64,000 bases of DNA, from contig JAWZYV010013295.1 in the NCBI GenBank assembly GCA_038373885.1, forward strand, positions 1 through 64,000, given 5' to 3'. Source of the DNA: Cheiracanthium punctorium (Eukaryota > Arthropoda > Arachnida > Araneae > Cheiracanthiidae). Positions 1 through 12,321 of this stretch are shown piece by piece (the stretch's first letter is position 1; every line of letters begins with the position of its first letter). The notes beneath the pieces are model-generated. The model was not told the DNA's origin. It was given only the letters and a program-made list of their open reading frames with translations, and made no database searches. The position numbers and the translations under genes were made by a program.

Positions 1-450
1 ATATGATTTGGTTCATCTTAAAATCTCGCCAAATGTCGAACATTACGAGTTTCCCGTCCGAAAAATCGCCACATTAGCGCAAAAAATATTTCGGAATTTT
101 ATATAAGCTCGAAAACTTTAACCCGTAGATTTTTACTTTATATTTAGATTTAGAACTATGTAACATGTTTTCAATATCTTGTTTTGACAGCAATCGACTG
201 AGAATTTATTTACAGGGTGAGCCAAATGACTTTGAATACATTGAGGTGTATAGATGCATTCAATTCATTGAAAGTCTGTGGTCAATGACTACTTTGGCTA
301 TCCCCAAAATCTCGCTGACTATCTCAAGTTTGTCGGCTTTTGGTGAAATATCGCCAAATAAAGTGTCAGAAGGAAATCTTTCAAATTGAACTCAGCTTGG
401 CGATATCGAAATATTTGGCTAGAAATCGCTAAACCTTACTATTATTGATA
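1..450. repeat. Dispersed repeat with gccaaa / tttggcgata motifs
   Basis: The segment is rich in the words 'cgccaaat', 'tggcgata' and 'aaatatcgcc'. Related stretches occur at 1190-1310, 6111-6430, 14105-14260 and 20636-20868. The phrase 'tttagatttagaactatg' here resembles the units at 13400-14260 and 17640. No open frame in it looks real. I take it as a decayed copy of a multi-part repeat family; the boundaries are not defined. Confidence 0.5.
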
Positions 451-3419
451 TTTTATCTCTTTCAAACAAATAAATTTAGAGGAAGTGCGTCGAAAATATT
501 TTTGATCTAATGGACGTGCAAGGAAGTCAATGTGTTGGACACATCAATTTTTTTTAAAAAGTTAAAATCTGAAACACATAAGAACACAGTGCGATTTAAA
601 ATCTAAAAAACACAGCGATAAAATACGCACTTGAGTGCTATGTATTAAAAGCATATCATAGTCCTTGCGTCCATATTCCAAGTTGAAAGTGTATCATTAT
701 TCATTGTGCTGTATTTTTTTTCCTTGCTCCATAAAACACAAATCTTGGGATTCCTAAATCTACATTAAATCACCTACTAAAACTGTTTTAACAAAGACAT
801 ACAGTTTCCAACGGCATATTCCAACAATACTCAGGCAATTTTAAATTACTGTTTGGAATGTGCATCTCATAATTCATGAGTTGTGCCGGTTGTTGTGCGC
901 TTTCTTGCTCCCTCCAAACCCTTCTTCAAAATTGATAAAAAATTCTTATATAAAAAATAGCCTACCAAAAAAAACTGTTAAAGAAATCTTTCTTCAGGCA
1001 TATTCTAAACTATACTTCACCTTTATAAAATACCATTTGGAAAGTGTATCGTAATCTATGAGGTGTAACCATATTTTGTCTTCCTGTTCCCATAAAACAC
1101 CATCCTTCGGAATTGAGATCTATATTAAAATCGCCTTCTAAAACTGTTTTTACAATTTTTCGCCGACAGGCATATTCTAACTATACTTTTCCTTTGTAAT
1201 AATCTGTCGCGCGCGTTTGGCCAGTTTCTAGCCAAATTTGGAGAGATATCACAGAGCTTGGTTTTGGTTTTGAAGACGTATTTTTGACACCCAAACTTGG
1301 CGATCAATTATCAAAAGTTGCAAACCTTGTGCGACTTTCAACATTTTTTTCTCCCCTTCCCTCTTCGCTTTATCTGGCAATCACATCTGAAAAAGTGCCT
1401 CGCCTGTGACAAAAGGCATGTAGACCAAAGACAAAATTATGTCGACGCTGAAAAAACATGCTTGATTTTAATAGTACTGTAGTTCTAACAACGAGTGAGT
1501 GTGAGGATTCGAAGCATGAAGAAACTAGTCCTTTGTACTAAACAGTGAATGTCTGTCATACATACCTTTACACATTACTGTTAACATTTAAATGGAAAAT
1601 AGCGTCGTGTAATACTTATATGTACTGACTGAGCATAAATAAAAATTATTTTGACTCTCAATTTTCTCACTTTTTGTTCATTGAAGCTTTACTCGCGGAT
1701 CCAGAAACTGTCACTAGTAAATTATTGCCCTGTTGTGGTTAACGTGAATCATAGTACACATGATTAAGCACGCATGAGGTACTCAAACGTGAGACACTCA
1801 TATTTCTAATGAACAAGCTGTTATCATTTTCGGAGCACTTCTATATTACCAATCCCCCCCCCCTTTCCGAAAAAAAATTGTAACGAGAATGATCGGCTCA
1901 TGTCGGCAATTATAAAAGAACGATATCACTTTTTGGTATTATAAACACGGTAAACCAGTATGTCTCTTAAAATGTATTAATGTTGTCGAAATTCTCTTCA
2001 GATTCCCAACCTTTTCACTACCTTGACCAGAAATGTAGAGGGTAATTTATTCGGGGTAAAAATATGCATTAGTGTCGGGAATAAATAAATGTAATTTCTG
2101 CAAGACATAAAAATCTAAAAGCTCATGGTAACTGATCTAAAAAATTTCGGCGTCGAGGGGGATATATATCCATTGCTACGCCTCTAATTTCGACTTCCTT
2201 AATTTCATTTTATTAATAGACCAACAAATTAATTTTTTCATTTAAAAAAGAAAAAGAAAACAAGAAACAGTTAAAACACAAAAAAATAATCTTCACCCTT
2301 CAAAACGTCCCTGAAACCTCTGCCCATTTAAAACTTTCATTGACACCCTCTGAAATCTCGGCTTAGACGATTTAAATAAACCCAGATAATAAAAAACGAT
2401 TTCTCTTCAATATCCAAAACTCCAGAGTCAGACTGACAACCGCGGGATAAGCCAAAACGCTGAGACTTTCCACTTCATCCAAAACAGTTTTTACAATCGT
2501 AAAAAGGTGGCATGTCCCAGCTGACTGTGCCCCAGAGATGTTTAAATTTTTTATTTAAAAAGTAAGCAGAAATAGAAGAAGAAATCTGTTAAAAGTGCGA
2601 AAAGTTATTTTCGATCCCCAATACGTCCCTGGAATAATATAGACCCATTGAAAACTTAATTGACTCCTTTTGGAATCTCGGCTTTAGAAGTTCAAGTAAT
2701 TTTAGCTCATGCACCCACTATTAGAAAAAAAAGGTTCTTCTTCAAGATCATGTACACAGGGCCCTTGCTAAAGGGGGAGGTGGGGTAGGGGGACTCTACC
2801 CTCTAATACTCGCAAAATTCTGTTAAACTTGGCAAAATTAGACTCCTAATTGGCAAACTTGGTAAAAAAAAAATAAATAAATAAAATAACGAAAACCATA
2901 ATTCATTTCTGATACGCTTGACAAAATTACACAAACCCAGTTGGCAAAATTAAAAGTTGGTAATATAGTTGATAAAAAAATTAATAAGGTTGGTAAAAAA
3001 CCGATATTTGACTTGGCAGTTTATCTCCCCTCCTTAAATAAAGCCTTAGCAATGGCTTTGTATGTACCCCTTTATATACCCTTATATTATTCAATATACC
3101 CCTATCATACTGTCTGACTCGCGACTCCTGGACATGGGCGTCGGCACAAAATTTTCCGATGCAGGGGTGGGGGGAGGACAAAGATTGTTTCAACATATGG
3201 TTATCGTATTGGAAAAAAAACTAAAAAGCAGAGAAAAAAACGGCATATAATAATCTAGGGGGGAGGCAAATGATCCCCTTGGCCTATGCTTCCGAAGCCC
3301 TTGCTCCTGGACAGCCCCTATGTCCGTGTGTGTGCTACATACAAAACATAAGTAAGGGTGGCTCTCACGCAACACTTATCTTACACCCTCCTCTCAGTCC
3401 GAAAAGCCGTTGATTCGGA
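451..3419. other. Non-coding stretch downstream of the known Mnt exons, repeat-rich
   Basis: No gene is recognised. Contents: a C-run at about 1854-1863; possible scraps of the 'grey' MITE family with g/c runs and 'gctacgcc' at 2140-2190; a degenerate stretch repeating 'ttggcaaaatta' at 2825-3000; and a G-rich segment at 3120-3290. The short frames here lack family motifs. The stretch may be intron or 3' flank of Mnt, since the 3' end of that gene was not found. Confidence 0.5.
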
Positions 3420-4012
3420 TCAGAAATCTTTAAGTTATTTGAACCGTTAGATCTTATACCGTATTTAAATATATTGACACCAATATGTTATAATTTGTAA
3501 CGAAATGTTCCAATATTATTGCATATAGTTATGTAGCTATAACGGTATGAAAATATCGTTCTGTTCCTTTAACGTTATGGTCTCATACCGTATTTAAAAC
3601 GTTATTCAGCGAAATGCTATATTCTATAACTAATTGATACTGTATCGTTATTAAATAGTTAGGTGAGTTTAACGTTATAAACTAAGCGTTAGCATGAGTA
3701 ACCGAATGCATTCTGTTACTTTTTGTTCAGTTTCTGAGTATAACACAAAACGGAATAACGTTATAATAAGTATACCATTGAATAACGTTATTGAATAACG
3801 TTATTGCAATAACGTATTCATTTGCGTTCTGTAGATTTGTTACGGTACGATAATAAAATACAAAATGTAACGTAACTAATAACATAACGAAAATCAAGAG
3901 TTATTTGTACATAAAGTCAGCAGTTATTTGTACATATAAAAATTGTATAACGAATTATTTTATTACAAGGCCGAATAACGTTACAATTTTGTTACGTTAA
4001 GTTACGGATCCC
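3420..4012. repeat. AACGTT/taacgttat-rich self-complementary repeat
   Basis: The palindromic words 'aacgtt' and 'aataacgttatt' recur at least eight times in about 600 bp (for example around 3570, 3660, 3765, 3782, 3793 and 3975). Two direct copies of 'agttatttgtacata' lie about 22 bp apart near 3899 and 3921. 'ggatc' lies close to both ends. No ORF. It could be a decayed MITE or an expanded simple repeat. Confidence 0.5.
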
Positions 4013-4286
4013 TGATTTTAACATTGGATTCACTTTATATGAAGATGTATAACTGCTCTGCGCAAAAAAAAATTTCTGTATCACGTCAGAGCCAATATTT
4101 AAAGCATCTTAAAAACTGTATTTTTTAAGAAATTGGTGACATTTGGGGCGGCCCATATTTTGGGGGGCTCTGACTATTTTCGAATGAATTTTCAATTAGA
4201 GATGTTAATATCCAAGGTATATTATAGGATAAAATGAAAAGATTCTCTGAAGCACCTCTTATCCAGTCACAGTCGAGACAATAAAG

Positions 4287-4362
4287 TGGCAAAAACAGGC
4301 CTAAATTATTTCTACCTCACTCGTCTGGGGTACTCTGACCCCCCATAACTCTGAAACGAAAA
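4287..4362. repeat. Dispersed repeat, copy 1 (matches 11603-11684)
   Basis: The run from 'ctaaattatttctacctcac' through 'ctggggtactctgaccccc' and 'ataactc' to 'gaaacgaaaagag' recurs almost unchanged at 11613-11684, in the same orientation. It is a fragment of an unidentified interspersed repeat. Confidence 0.7.
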
Positions 4363-5808
4363 GAGGTAAATCAAAAATATTTCAGATTTGTTCTTTCCTT
4401 GGGTAAGGCAACACAAGACAAAAAAAAATCATGAAATTTGGAGATAGTGATGGGAACTTTTTCAATTGACTTGCCCGATTTGCTCTTGCAATGGCTCTTA
4501 AACAGAAAAAAAAAAAAAAAAAAAAAAATTCTTATGGTTAAAACAGACACAAATGCATTTGAATGCATGCCTATTTTATAGAAGAAAATTACAATTCAGA
4601 AAGAAAGAAAACTTATGAATAAAAAAAAGGCATAAATAAATAATAATAATAATAATAAAAGCTCTTTGATAAGGGTAAGGGAAAAAAACCAATTTTATAC
4701 TAATATATATATACAGGGGTGTCCAGTGCTAACGCTGTCCAATGGCTATTTCCTAAACCGTTAGTTAGAGACACATAGTTCCAATTGCAAAAGTGCTTTA
4801 AATTGTATAATCAATTATATCAGAAACAATCAAAGTCAATAAATCAATTTCTATAAAAATTAATAAATTTAAATTTTTATACGGTCCCCCGGTCCTATCG
4901 GTTATATTTAGAAAATTTTTCTTTATTCATTTTCATGCACAATAAAAAAAAAAATCGTCCTTCTACGACCAAAATTCACCGAGTTATAGCTGCTTAAAGT
5001 TAGAGCACTTTTCGAGCTGTGAAATAGGGGTTGTGTACAAAATAAATATGAGAAAAATTAATGTACATGGTTTTGAGCTTTCTAATATTTATTAGCAATT
5101 TCATTAACTATTTTATGAATATAGATTGCAATGAAGAAGATTAACGTTTAACAATGTGTATCCAATAAAGTAACATAAAAATATAGCTTATGCTGAAAGT
5201 AGAATTTTTTAAACAGGTTTTTTAAATGAACTGGCATTAAATAACTTCCCTCGACTGCAATCTGAATATGCACTCGTACAGAAAACTCTTCCTGTACTTT
5301 TCGTAGTCTACTCTTACATTACACATCTTCATGCTACCTTTGGCACATGCTACCTATCTTCTCCTTGTTTCCTGGGTTCGTCGTTCTAGTTCGTTCGTTG
5401 GTGTAGAAAGTTCTAGTAAAAGTCACTTGTCAGGATGGAACACAAACTTTATTGCTTCTAAAACTTAGTTGAACAATCGGCTGTACAAAATTCACAAGCA
5501 CACTTAATCAGTAATGTGCTATTAACAGTCCGCTTAGATCAGAAGCTCTCACAAAGGCTGTAATTCTCACACAAAATAAAACACTTCCACAGGTAAAATT
5601 CAGTGGAAATATACGAAGGATAACACTAATAATCCCTCAAGACTCAACAGTGAAGAATTTACACACAGCACTTTAAAAACAGCTTCGAAAAGAAGCGTGA
5701 AACACTGCTTCTATCAAGCGTACTCGCACTGAGAGAGCTCTTCACACTCTGGGCGTTCAACTCGCACTGAACTGGGGCTTCCGAAGCGCTTCAATTTATA
5801 GCAGACGC

Positions 5809-5977
5809 TAGGGATGGACGCGAAACGACTTTTTCAGAGACGAGACAAAGACTTACAACTTTTTTGCGAGACGAACCAAGCATTTTTAACATTATGACAT
5901 AGGGATTTTTGCGAGACAAGACAAAGCTTTTTGGCCGTTTTGCGAGACGCCAATTTTTTGTCTCGCGTCCATCCCTA
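5809..5977. mobile_element. hAT-like MITE (169 bp)
   Basis: The inverted termini are TAGGGATGGACGCGA and its complement. The flanking 8-mers gcagacgc (5801-5808) and gccgacac (5978-5985) agree at six of eight positions, as expected for an aged 8 bp hAT target duplication. The interior repeats 'gcgagac' and has no ORF. Confidence 0.7.
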
Positions 5978-6110
5978 GCCGACACAGAAGGTACAAGAAG
6001 CTTCCAGAAAAGTCTATTTCTCGAGGATTCCACATAAAGCGGTAATTTTGATTACGTCATAGAAGAGAAATGATAGGTTATTATGCATTTTTAATGCAGC
6101 AAAAGCAACT

Positions 6111-6430
6111 TTACAGGCCCCATAGGGAAAATCACGCCAAATAAACAAAATGTCGCCAAGCTTGGCAACTTTTGGCGAAATATCGCCAAATTTGGCACCA
6201 AAAATAAGTCCCCAAAAGTGAAGAGATCGAAGCCCTAGGACCAATATTTCTCGAGATTTCTAGAAACCCCATATATTTGAATGGGAAACCGAAACCTCCG
6301 TATCTCCAGTTCTAGTTGACGGATTTTGATGCAACAAAAAGCAAAATTTATCTATTTGAAGTGTAGAATACGAATTTTGAACTATTTTAAGCCCCAGAAC
6401 AGCGGGTTCCTCCGAAAATTCGTAACACTA
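6111..6430. repeat. Dispersed repeat shared with the Helitron at 20.6 kb
   Basis: The order 'cgccaaataaa', 'aataagtccccaaaa', 'atgcaacaaaaagcaaaatt', 'ccccagaacagcgggtt' and 'aaaattcgtaacac' is the same here and at 20636-20868. The 20.6 kb copy lies in the 3' part of a Helitron, so this copy may be a truncated relative of that element. Confidence 0.65.
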
Positions 6431-6495
6431 TATACGATTTAGTAAGTCTGACCTCAGATAGATTTTAATAGAGCTTGACTATAACCCTTTGCTTG

Positions 6496-6676
6496 CAGGG
6501 CCCGATTATGACCATCAGGGGCCCCCGGGCATTGATAGATTAGGGGGCCCCTGAACTATGAAATTTGTTTCATTTTTTATAAAATTTTGATGTAAAAAAG
6601 AATATTTCAGAACAACATTTGAAATTGGGGGGCCTTGGGCAAAGTCCCGATTTGCCCATGCGAAAATAAGGCCCTG
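6496..6676. mobile_element. hAT-like MITE (181 bp)
   Basis: It begins CAGGGCCCGATT and ends ATAAGGCCCTG (outer seven bases inverted). The flanking octamers tttgcttg (6488-6495) and tctgcttg (6677-6684) match at seven of eight positions. The interior is G-rich with no ORF. Confidence 0.7.
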
Positions 6677-7050
6677 TCTGCTTGAAGATCAGTAGTCTAA
6701 ACTTAGGTTTACTTCTTTTTCTGCATTACGCCAGAAAATGAAGTTAAAACCTATAATTTAAAATTTCAGTATTTATATGGTCCCTTAACGGTTTACCATA
6801 ACGGGACATTTTTAAAAGTGGAAAAGTGACTTAAGTCACAATGTTTGCTGCTTTGTAAATCGGTGAATATTGGTCGTAGAAGGACGAATTTTTTTTTTAT
6901 TGTGCATGAAATTGCATAAAGAAAATCTTTCTAAATATAACCGATAGGACCGTGGGACGGTATAAAAATTTAAATTTCTTAATTTTTATAGAAATTGATT
7001 TATTGACTTTGATTGTTTCGCATATAATAGATTGTACAATTTAAAGCATT

Positions 7051-7056
<6 letters not shown>

Positions 7057-7124
<68 letters not shown>
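7057..7124. repeat. (TA)n microsatellite
   Basis: About 68 bp of uninterrupted TA dinucleotides. It lies between the right arm of the 4792-7053 element and the left end of the pogo/Tigger element. A TA-targeting transposon inserting into a TA-rich site would produce this arrangement. Confidence 0.95.
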
Positions 7125-7129
<5 letters not shown>

Positions 7130-8618
7130 TAGGTGCCACTTAATATTATCACGGATAATTGTATATAATTCGTTTAATATTATCAGAATTATGAAGTCCC
7201 GAACGGACATGCTAAAAATATCGGTTTTTGTAATCAAATCCTTCGTTTATTGTTATCAGTTTTGCCTACCATTTTCGATTTTATTTTTCCATTTTTTTGA
7301 CTACCATTTTTGATTTTTTTTTTTCCTGTAACCAAAAGTGGATGCCTTTTGTTGGCCGATGAAGGAATTTCGAGTTTGGGGATGTGGCAGGTGGCGATTT
7401 CCTTGCATTTTCCTCCCTTCCTTGCATTCAGTTTCCACAACTGATGCATCCAAATCCACGTGAACTTTCGTAGACTGGAAAAGCAGGTCCCGCTGTGTTT
7501 CCTTATTCGCTCCTGTCGCTGTTCTTGTTCTTATCGTGAGCAAGTCGTCCAGCCTATTGAGCGCTTTGATAATTTACCTAAGATGAGTCAAAGGAATGCT
7601 GCTGCTAGTTTAAATATTTCTCAGCCACTACTCTGTAAAATTCTGAGACGAGATTGAAAGCAAAGCGAAGTTAAAAGGGAAATTTGAGCTGTAAGCGAAA
7701 ACGTACTGGAAAAAATGAAGAAGTGGAATCTGCTTTGAAACTGTGGTTTGCCAATGTTAGGGAAAAGGATGCACGCATAAACAGTCCTTTAATGCAACAC
7801 ATAGCTGAGGATCTCGCATCCAAGATGGGCAAAAGAAATTTCATCAGGTGGTTCAATCGCTGGAAAAAAAGGCAAAACATTGTGTTTAAACGCACACACG
7901 GAGAAGAAAAGGATGCTGATTTTCCAGCTGCAAATAAATGGATTTCTGAAGAATGGCCTACGATAATTGCCGATTATGCCCCCAGAATATCTACAGTGCG
8001 GATGAAACCGGACTCTATTTTCGTGCCTTGCCAGAACATACGCATCTCTTCAAGCACGAGAACTCTAAGGGGTGCAAAGTTTCAAAAGAACGTATAACTG
8101 TTCTTTGTTGTGCGAGCATGAATGGACTAAAGAAAAACTTTTTGTTATTGGAAAAAACAAAACGCCAAGATGCTTCAAGGATGTTAAGAAATTGCCTGTG
8201 GATTATGCTGCAAATAAAACAGCATGGATGACAGCTGATCTATTAAGCGAATGGCTTATTAAGTGGGACAAAGAATTAGATTACAGTATCGTTCTACTCA
8301 TCGATAACTGTCGTGCCCACGATGTAAATGTCATATTGAAGCATATTAAAATTATTTTGTTACCTGCCAATACTACAGCAACTATCCAACCATGTGACCA
8401 AGGAATAATTCGTGCCATGAAAGCCTATTACCGTGGAGAAATGCGCGTTAGTTTTGGAAAGTATGGCAGGTATAGAACAGCTCAATGCAAACGCATTAGC
8501 AAAGAAGTCTAATCTCCTTTGGGCCCTCCATCTTTTGAGAAGGTCGTGGGATCGAGTATCCGAGAAAACAATTAAAAACTGTTTCTCACATGGTGGATTT
8601 GTTACAGTGACGAAGGTA

Positions 8619-9839
8619 CCCCAGTAGCAATGACTGCTTGTTTCCTGCTCGGTCGTTCATCGACTCATCTAATTCAGTCATCGGCAAGTGCATTTTTGTT
8701 TTTCTGCAATAGATGAATTTTTATTCATGGATAGAAGTGATCTAGACGAGCAGTTTCGCCGATGGGAAACCGACAAACAATATCTTATCCGAAACTGCAG
8801 CTCTATAGTCATCGGGCCTTGCAATTTCTTATATACTTATACTTCAAATACTTCAAATTCTTCTTATACTTCAAATTTCTTATATTGGGGTTGGGACGGG
8901 GCAGGGGGGGTGATATCCCCCCTTGCCCCCCCCCCACACACACACACACAAAATTTAAATGAAATATTTACAAAAAAAAGTAAGTGTTTATTATATAAAA
9001 TCGTTTGTAATATTTAAATAATTTTAAAAAATGTGTTTAAAAAAAAAAAGAAAAGAAAAGAAAAAATCTGTTTGAGCGCCAGCTGCATTATAAGAATAAC
9101 GGAAACTTCATTAGAATGAGCAACTCTTTTGAAACCTCCTTAATGTAAACAGCAAGAAGAGAAATCAGTTAATTTTTAAAAGTTATCCAAGCAATATGAA
9201 AGTTAAAATCACACTAAAATTCCTATACAATTTGCAATATTGTTTTTCAATTATTAATTTTGAATGTAATTGCTACTTACATACATTGGTAAAAAGTGAA
9301 ATTAATTTGTTACCAATCGAATAATTTGACTATCATTAATAATAGCTGAACAGCACTTTGTCAAAATTTCACCCAAATCCCAATCTGTGACTAAAATAAC
9401 CGGTACTTCAATCCTTGGCTTACACATGATAAGTCTGAATGGTCTTGTGGTAGTGTGCTAAGCTTTGATTCTGCACGCTCAGAGTTCGGGTTCAGTGGGG
9501 GAAGAATTTTTTCCCCAGAAAAATGGAAAGTTAGCATCCAAAAAACGAAAACATAATAAACGGGAAGGACATTTTTTGAAAATTTTGCTGCCAGCCGTTT
9601 ATTTTTTATTAACAAATATATTTTAAACAGTTTATCGGTTTCTCATCGGTTCCTTTTAGTTATTTCATTGGAGTCATCGGGAAACGATGATCGGCTTTAT
9701 GGGCCCCCCAAGCGGACATTTTGTACCAGTTGCTGATGAAATTTCCTCTTTTTTGGATGAAAAGCCATGATCGGCCATTGCTTCTCCTCGGATTAAACTC
9801 ACCCGCCTCTCATCGACCGATGGGTTATTGCTACTAGGG
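8619..9839. mobile_element. Non-autonomous TA-flanked element nested in the Tigger transposase
   Basis: It starts CCCCAGTAGCAATGAC and ends with the complement of CCCTAGTAGCAATAAC, flanked by TA on both sides (8617-8618, 9840-9841). It contains a G/C-run segment (8880-8935), a CA repeat (8935-8950), an A-rich tract (9040-9065) and a tRNA-like piece (9430-9500). No transposase was seen. The TA duplication suggests mobilisation by a Tc1/mariner or pogo-type enzyme. Confidence 0.75.
9428..9500 (+). repeat. tRNA-like segment, possible SINE head
   Basis: 'tggtcttgtggtagtg' resembles a tRNA A-box. About 40 nt later 'gagttcgggttcagt' resembles a B-box (GGTTCRANNCC). No cloverleaf with an acceptor stem is evident, so this is not a functional tRNA. 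It could be the head of a tRNA-derived SINE. Confidence 0.4.
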
Positions 9840-10877
9840 TATGGATGATGTTGAAGCAGATTGACTTTCCCCTGCGCCAGAAGAGGGCGCTTTTGAACTC
9901 TAATCCTTTTTTGCTCTTCAGATGCAGCGAAGGCTTCGATGTAAACTGATGTGAAAAAGGGGTTTTCCCCCTCTGATAACAGAATCTAAATGTCTTTTGT
10001 TAATGATGTGTAGGATGCGTTTTATTAACCCAGAAATAAATTGTATTCGTCCTTCAGCTTGATTCACTGAAACAGTTAGCGGAAAACAAGAAATCGATAG
10101 AAAAGCTACCAGGGCAGGTAGGCTAGATCTTTTTTTATGAACTGTATTCCTGGACCTATATCAGAATTAAAATTTGAAATAAATACAGTATAATATTGTT
10201 TCAGATGTATCGGAATTCAATGAATCCGAACTCATACCACCCGACATGATGGAAATTGACTTTGCTGAATGGATGCCTATAGATAAGAACGTTCAAATGA
10301 CTGTGACAATGACTGATGAAGATGTATGCCAAACTACATCTTATTCCATGCAGGCAAAAGATGAAAAATCATCAGATGAAGATGAAACCGATGTGGAAAA
10401 CATCCAGAATCCTTCAAGTACAACTGAAATGAGAGAGGCGCTCCATGTCTTGAGACTTGGGGTGCAACACAGAGGCACTGCTGAGGACTTTCGAGAACAG
10501 TACACGTATGAAAGTTTTATTAATAATTTGCCGAGACAAAAAACGAGGCAGACAACTTTAGAAGACTTGTTAATTGTTCCTGGACACTCCTGTTAAATTG
10601 TAATTAGTTTACCTATGTATGTTATCACTGCTTTTTTGTAGAACTTTTTTTTTATAAAGTGGTTCTGGTAGCTTGAACATTATTGAATTTAACGGTTTGT
10701 TTAACATATCGTTTGAATTAACCTTACTTAAATTTGTACCTGCACAATGTATGTTACTTAATACATAATAAAATTAATTTTTTGTGTTTCCTTATACTTT
10801 TCGTTTATTGTTATCAGCTGGTTATTGTTATCAAATACCATCTGTCCCAAAGTGATTACATTAAGCGGCGCCTACTG

Positions 10878-12321
10878 TATATTACTTCTCAATAATGATC
10901 ATCAAGCGCTAATTCAAATAAGTTGTTCTCAATTCTTTAAACATTAATTCAAATTTAGTGAGTGACCGGATTTAATGAGTACTCTTTCTGTACCCTAGCT
11001 CCTCATTAAATACAAGTCCTACTGTATTAATCTAAAAAGCCACACACTACAGCTTCAATATTAATTTTTGTATAAACAGAAAATTTCTTAAAACTTTTTC
11101 TAAAGCTAAATTAGAGTGATTGGTTTGTATACATATTTTTTTATTGATTTCTTTTTTTTTATTTGGGCTAGGGGGTGGGGAATAATAGTACTCTTTCATT
11201 AGTTTGATCATCAGTATAAATCTCTCGAATAGCACTATTTTTCTTATATTTATAAGCTTCTGAAATTTTTTAAGTGAAATATTTTTTATGAAAAGGAATT
11301 TGTTGAAAAATTGTTTATATTGATGGCTTTAATATAAGTATGCACAACATAATTAGACTCATCTGCACAGAAATGTATCTATTGCTTCAAAGCTGTACTG
11401 AGTGAAGGGGCAGAGTTCTAGCCTACTGATTTGGCTGTCGATACAATGATCTAGAGTTTGGGGCAGTTTTCTCCAGATGTAATGTGAATATGAGGAAATC
11501 CTTTAAAAAGTCTTCCATGCAAAGTCACAACCCCACCCCCAAGGCAGATCCTTGAATAGCTTTGACTTAACGTAAGAAACAAAGCTGTGACTGTAAGAAA
11601 CAAAGCAAAAACGGCCCTAAATTATTTCTACCTCACCCGTCTGGGGTACTCTGACCCCCCCCCCATAACTCCATAACGAAAAGACCAACCAATTAGCTTT
11701 ACAATATATTTTTTAAGTTGTAGTTATAACATCTACTGACTAAAATATTTTAGTACTTCAAAACCTATTACATGAGCAGGCATGTTTCTTGCATGTATCA
11801 GTCAAGTTAAATGTGTAACGCCTATAAAACTGACTGCATCATTCCATGTCGAAATACAGCAGCATACTTTTCATCTTTCACATTCTAATGTTTCATTCTC
11901 TATACAGTTTCTTGATAAGAAAGAAGATCAAAAAAGTGAGATAACTTCATAGATTATTTTAATTTTGGTAACCCTATCATCACTAGAGCCTGACTTTAAA
12001 GCGATTTGATTGGGGAAACATTCCACCAGTTTAACCCAAAACATTTTTGTGCTAGGGCACTTTGCAAATTTTGTGCTTCTGTATACAGCCAGTTAACCAT
12101 GATCATATGGATATTTTAATCTGAACTACTTTTTACCTTCGCTGTAATTTAGTGGCTGTGCAATAATCTGAAGGCACCTCTGACTTTGGCTCAAACATGG
12201 GTTTTGAATTCTGAGCAAATGTCTTGAAGAAATGCACTCATGGCTTGATTAACTTACAATTTGATTTAGCAAAAAGATATGAAAGTTTGTGGCATTTATG
12301 GCATTACAGTAATACACTTAC
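10878..12321. other. Mnt intron or 3' flank, no gene seen
   Basis: This stretch follows the Mnt exon at 12322-12509 in transcription direction. It holds the second copy of the 4287-4362 repeat (11603-11684). A segment at 11400-11480 ('gagttctagcctactgattt') vaguely resembles a tRNA-derived SINE. No coding segment with family motifs was found on either strand. Confidence 0.5.
11603..11684. repeat. Dispersed repeat, copy 2 (matches 4287-4362)
   Basis: Same orientation as copy 1, with a longer C-run and few differences. Preceded by 'gtaagaaacaaagc' repeated at about 11572 and 11593. Confidence 0.7.

Larger units (their letters stand above)
4792..7053. mobile_element. Element with ~210 bp terminal inverted arms
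   Basis: The left arm (about 4792-5002) and the right arm (about 6850-7053) are reverse complements at roughly 90% by eye. Both contain 'gctttaaattgta', 'aacaatcaaagtcaataaat', 'cggtcctatcggttatattt' and 'cgtccttctacgacca'. The interior has no recognisable transposase. It holds two shorter MITEs (5809-5977, 6496-6676) and a dispersed repeat (6111-6430). The outer boundaries are uncertain because the right arm runs into a TA microsatellite. It could be a foldback or long-TIR non-autonomous DNA transposon. Confidence 0.65.
7560..10596 (+). pseudogene. Tigger/pogo DDE transposase pseudogene
   Basis: Fragments in different frames line up with a Tigger (CENP-B/jerky-type, DDE_1) transposase. 7576-7657 carries the helix-turn-helix (MSQRNAAASLNISQPLLCKI). 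7684-8000 carries the second DNA-binding domain (WFANVREKDARINSPLM). 7953-8231 has the first catalytic Asp (YSADETGLYFRALPE). 8072-8512 has the second (LLIDNCRAHD) and third (QPCDQGIIRAMKAYYR). 10246-10596 is the acidic C-terminal tail ending in a stop. Frameshifts near 7660, 8000, 8080 and 8480 and the insertion at 8619-9839 show it cannot be translated as one protein. No neighbouring gene depends on it. Confidence 0.88.
7127..10877 (+). mobile_element. pogo/Tigger-like DNA transposon, decayed, with a nested insertion
   Basis: The termini are imperfect inverted repeats: CAGTAGGTGCCACTTAAT at the left and the complement of CAGTAGGCGCCGCTTAAT at the right. A TA follows the right end; the left flank lies in a TA microsatellite with CA between. 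Inner words 'cgtttattgttatcag' occur near both ends. The 3.75 kb span includes a 1.2 kb nested element (8619-9839), so the original was about 2.5 kb, normal for a Tigger element with a single transposase gene. Confidence 0.85.

Noticed and set aside
6986..7313. Open frames of 83 and 93 codons over the TA repeat (Tyr-Ile repeats)
   Set aside because: They are translations of a (TA)n microsatellite.
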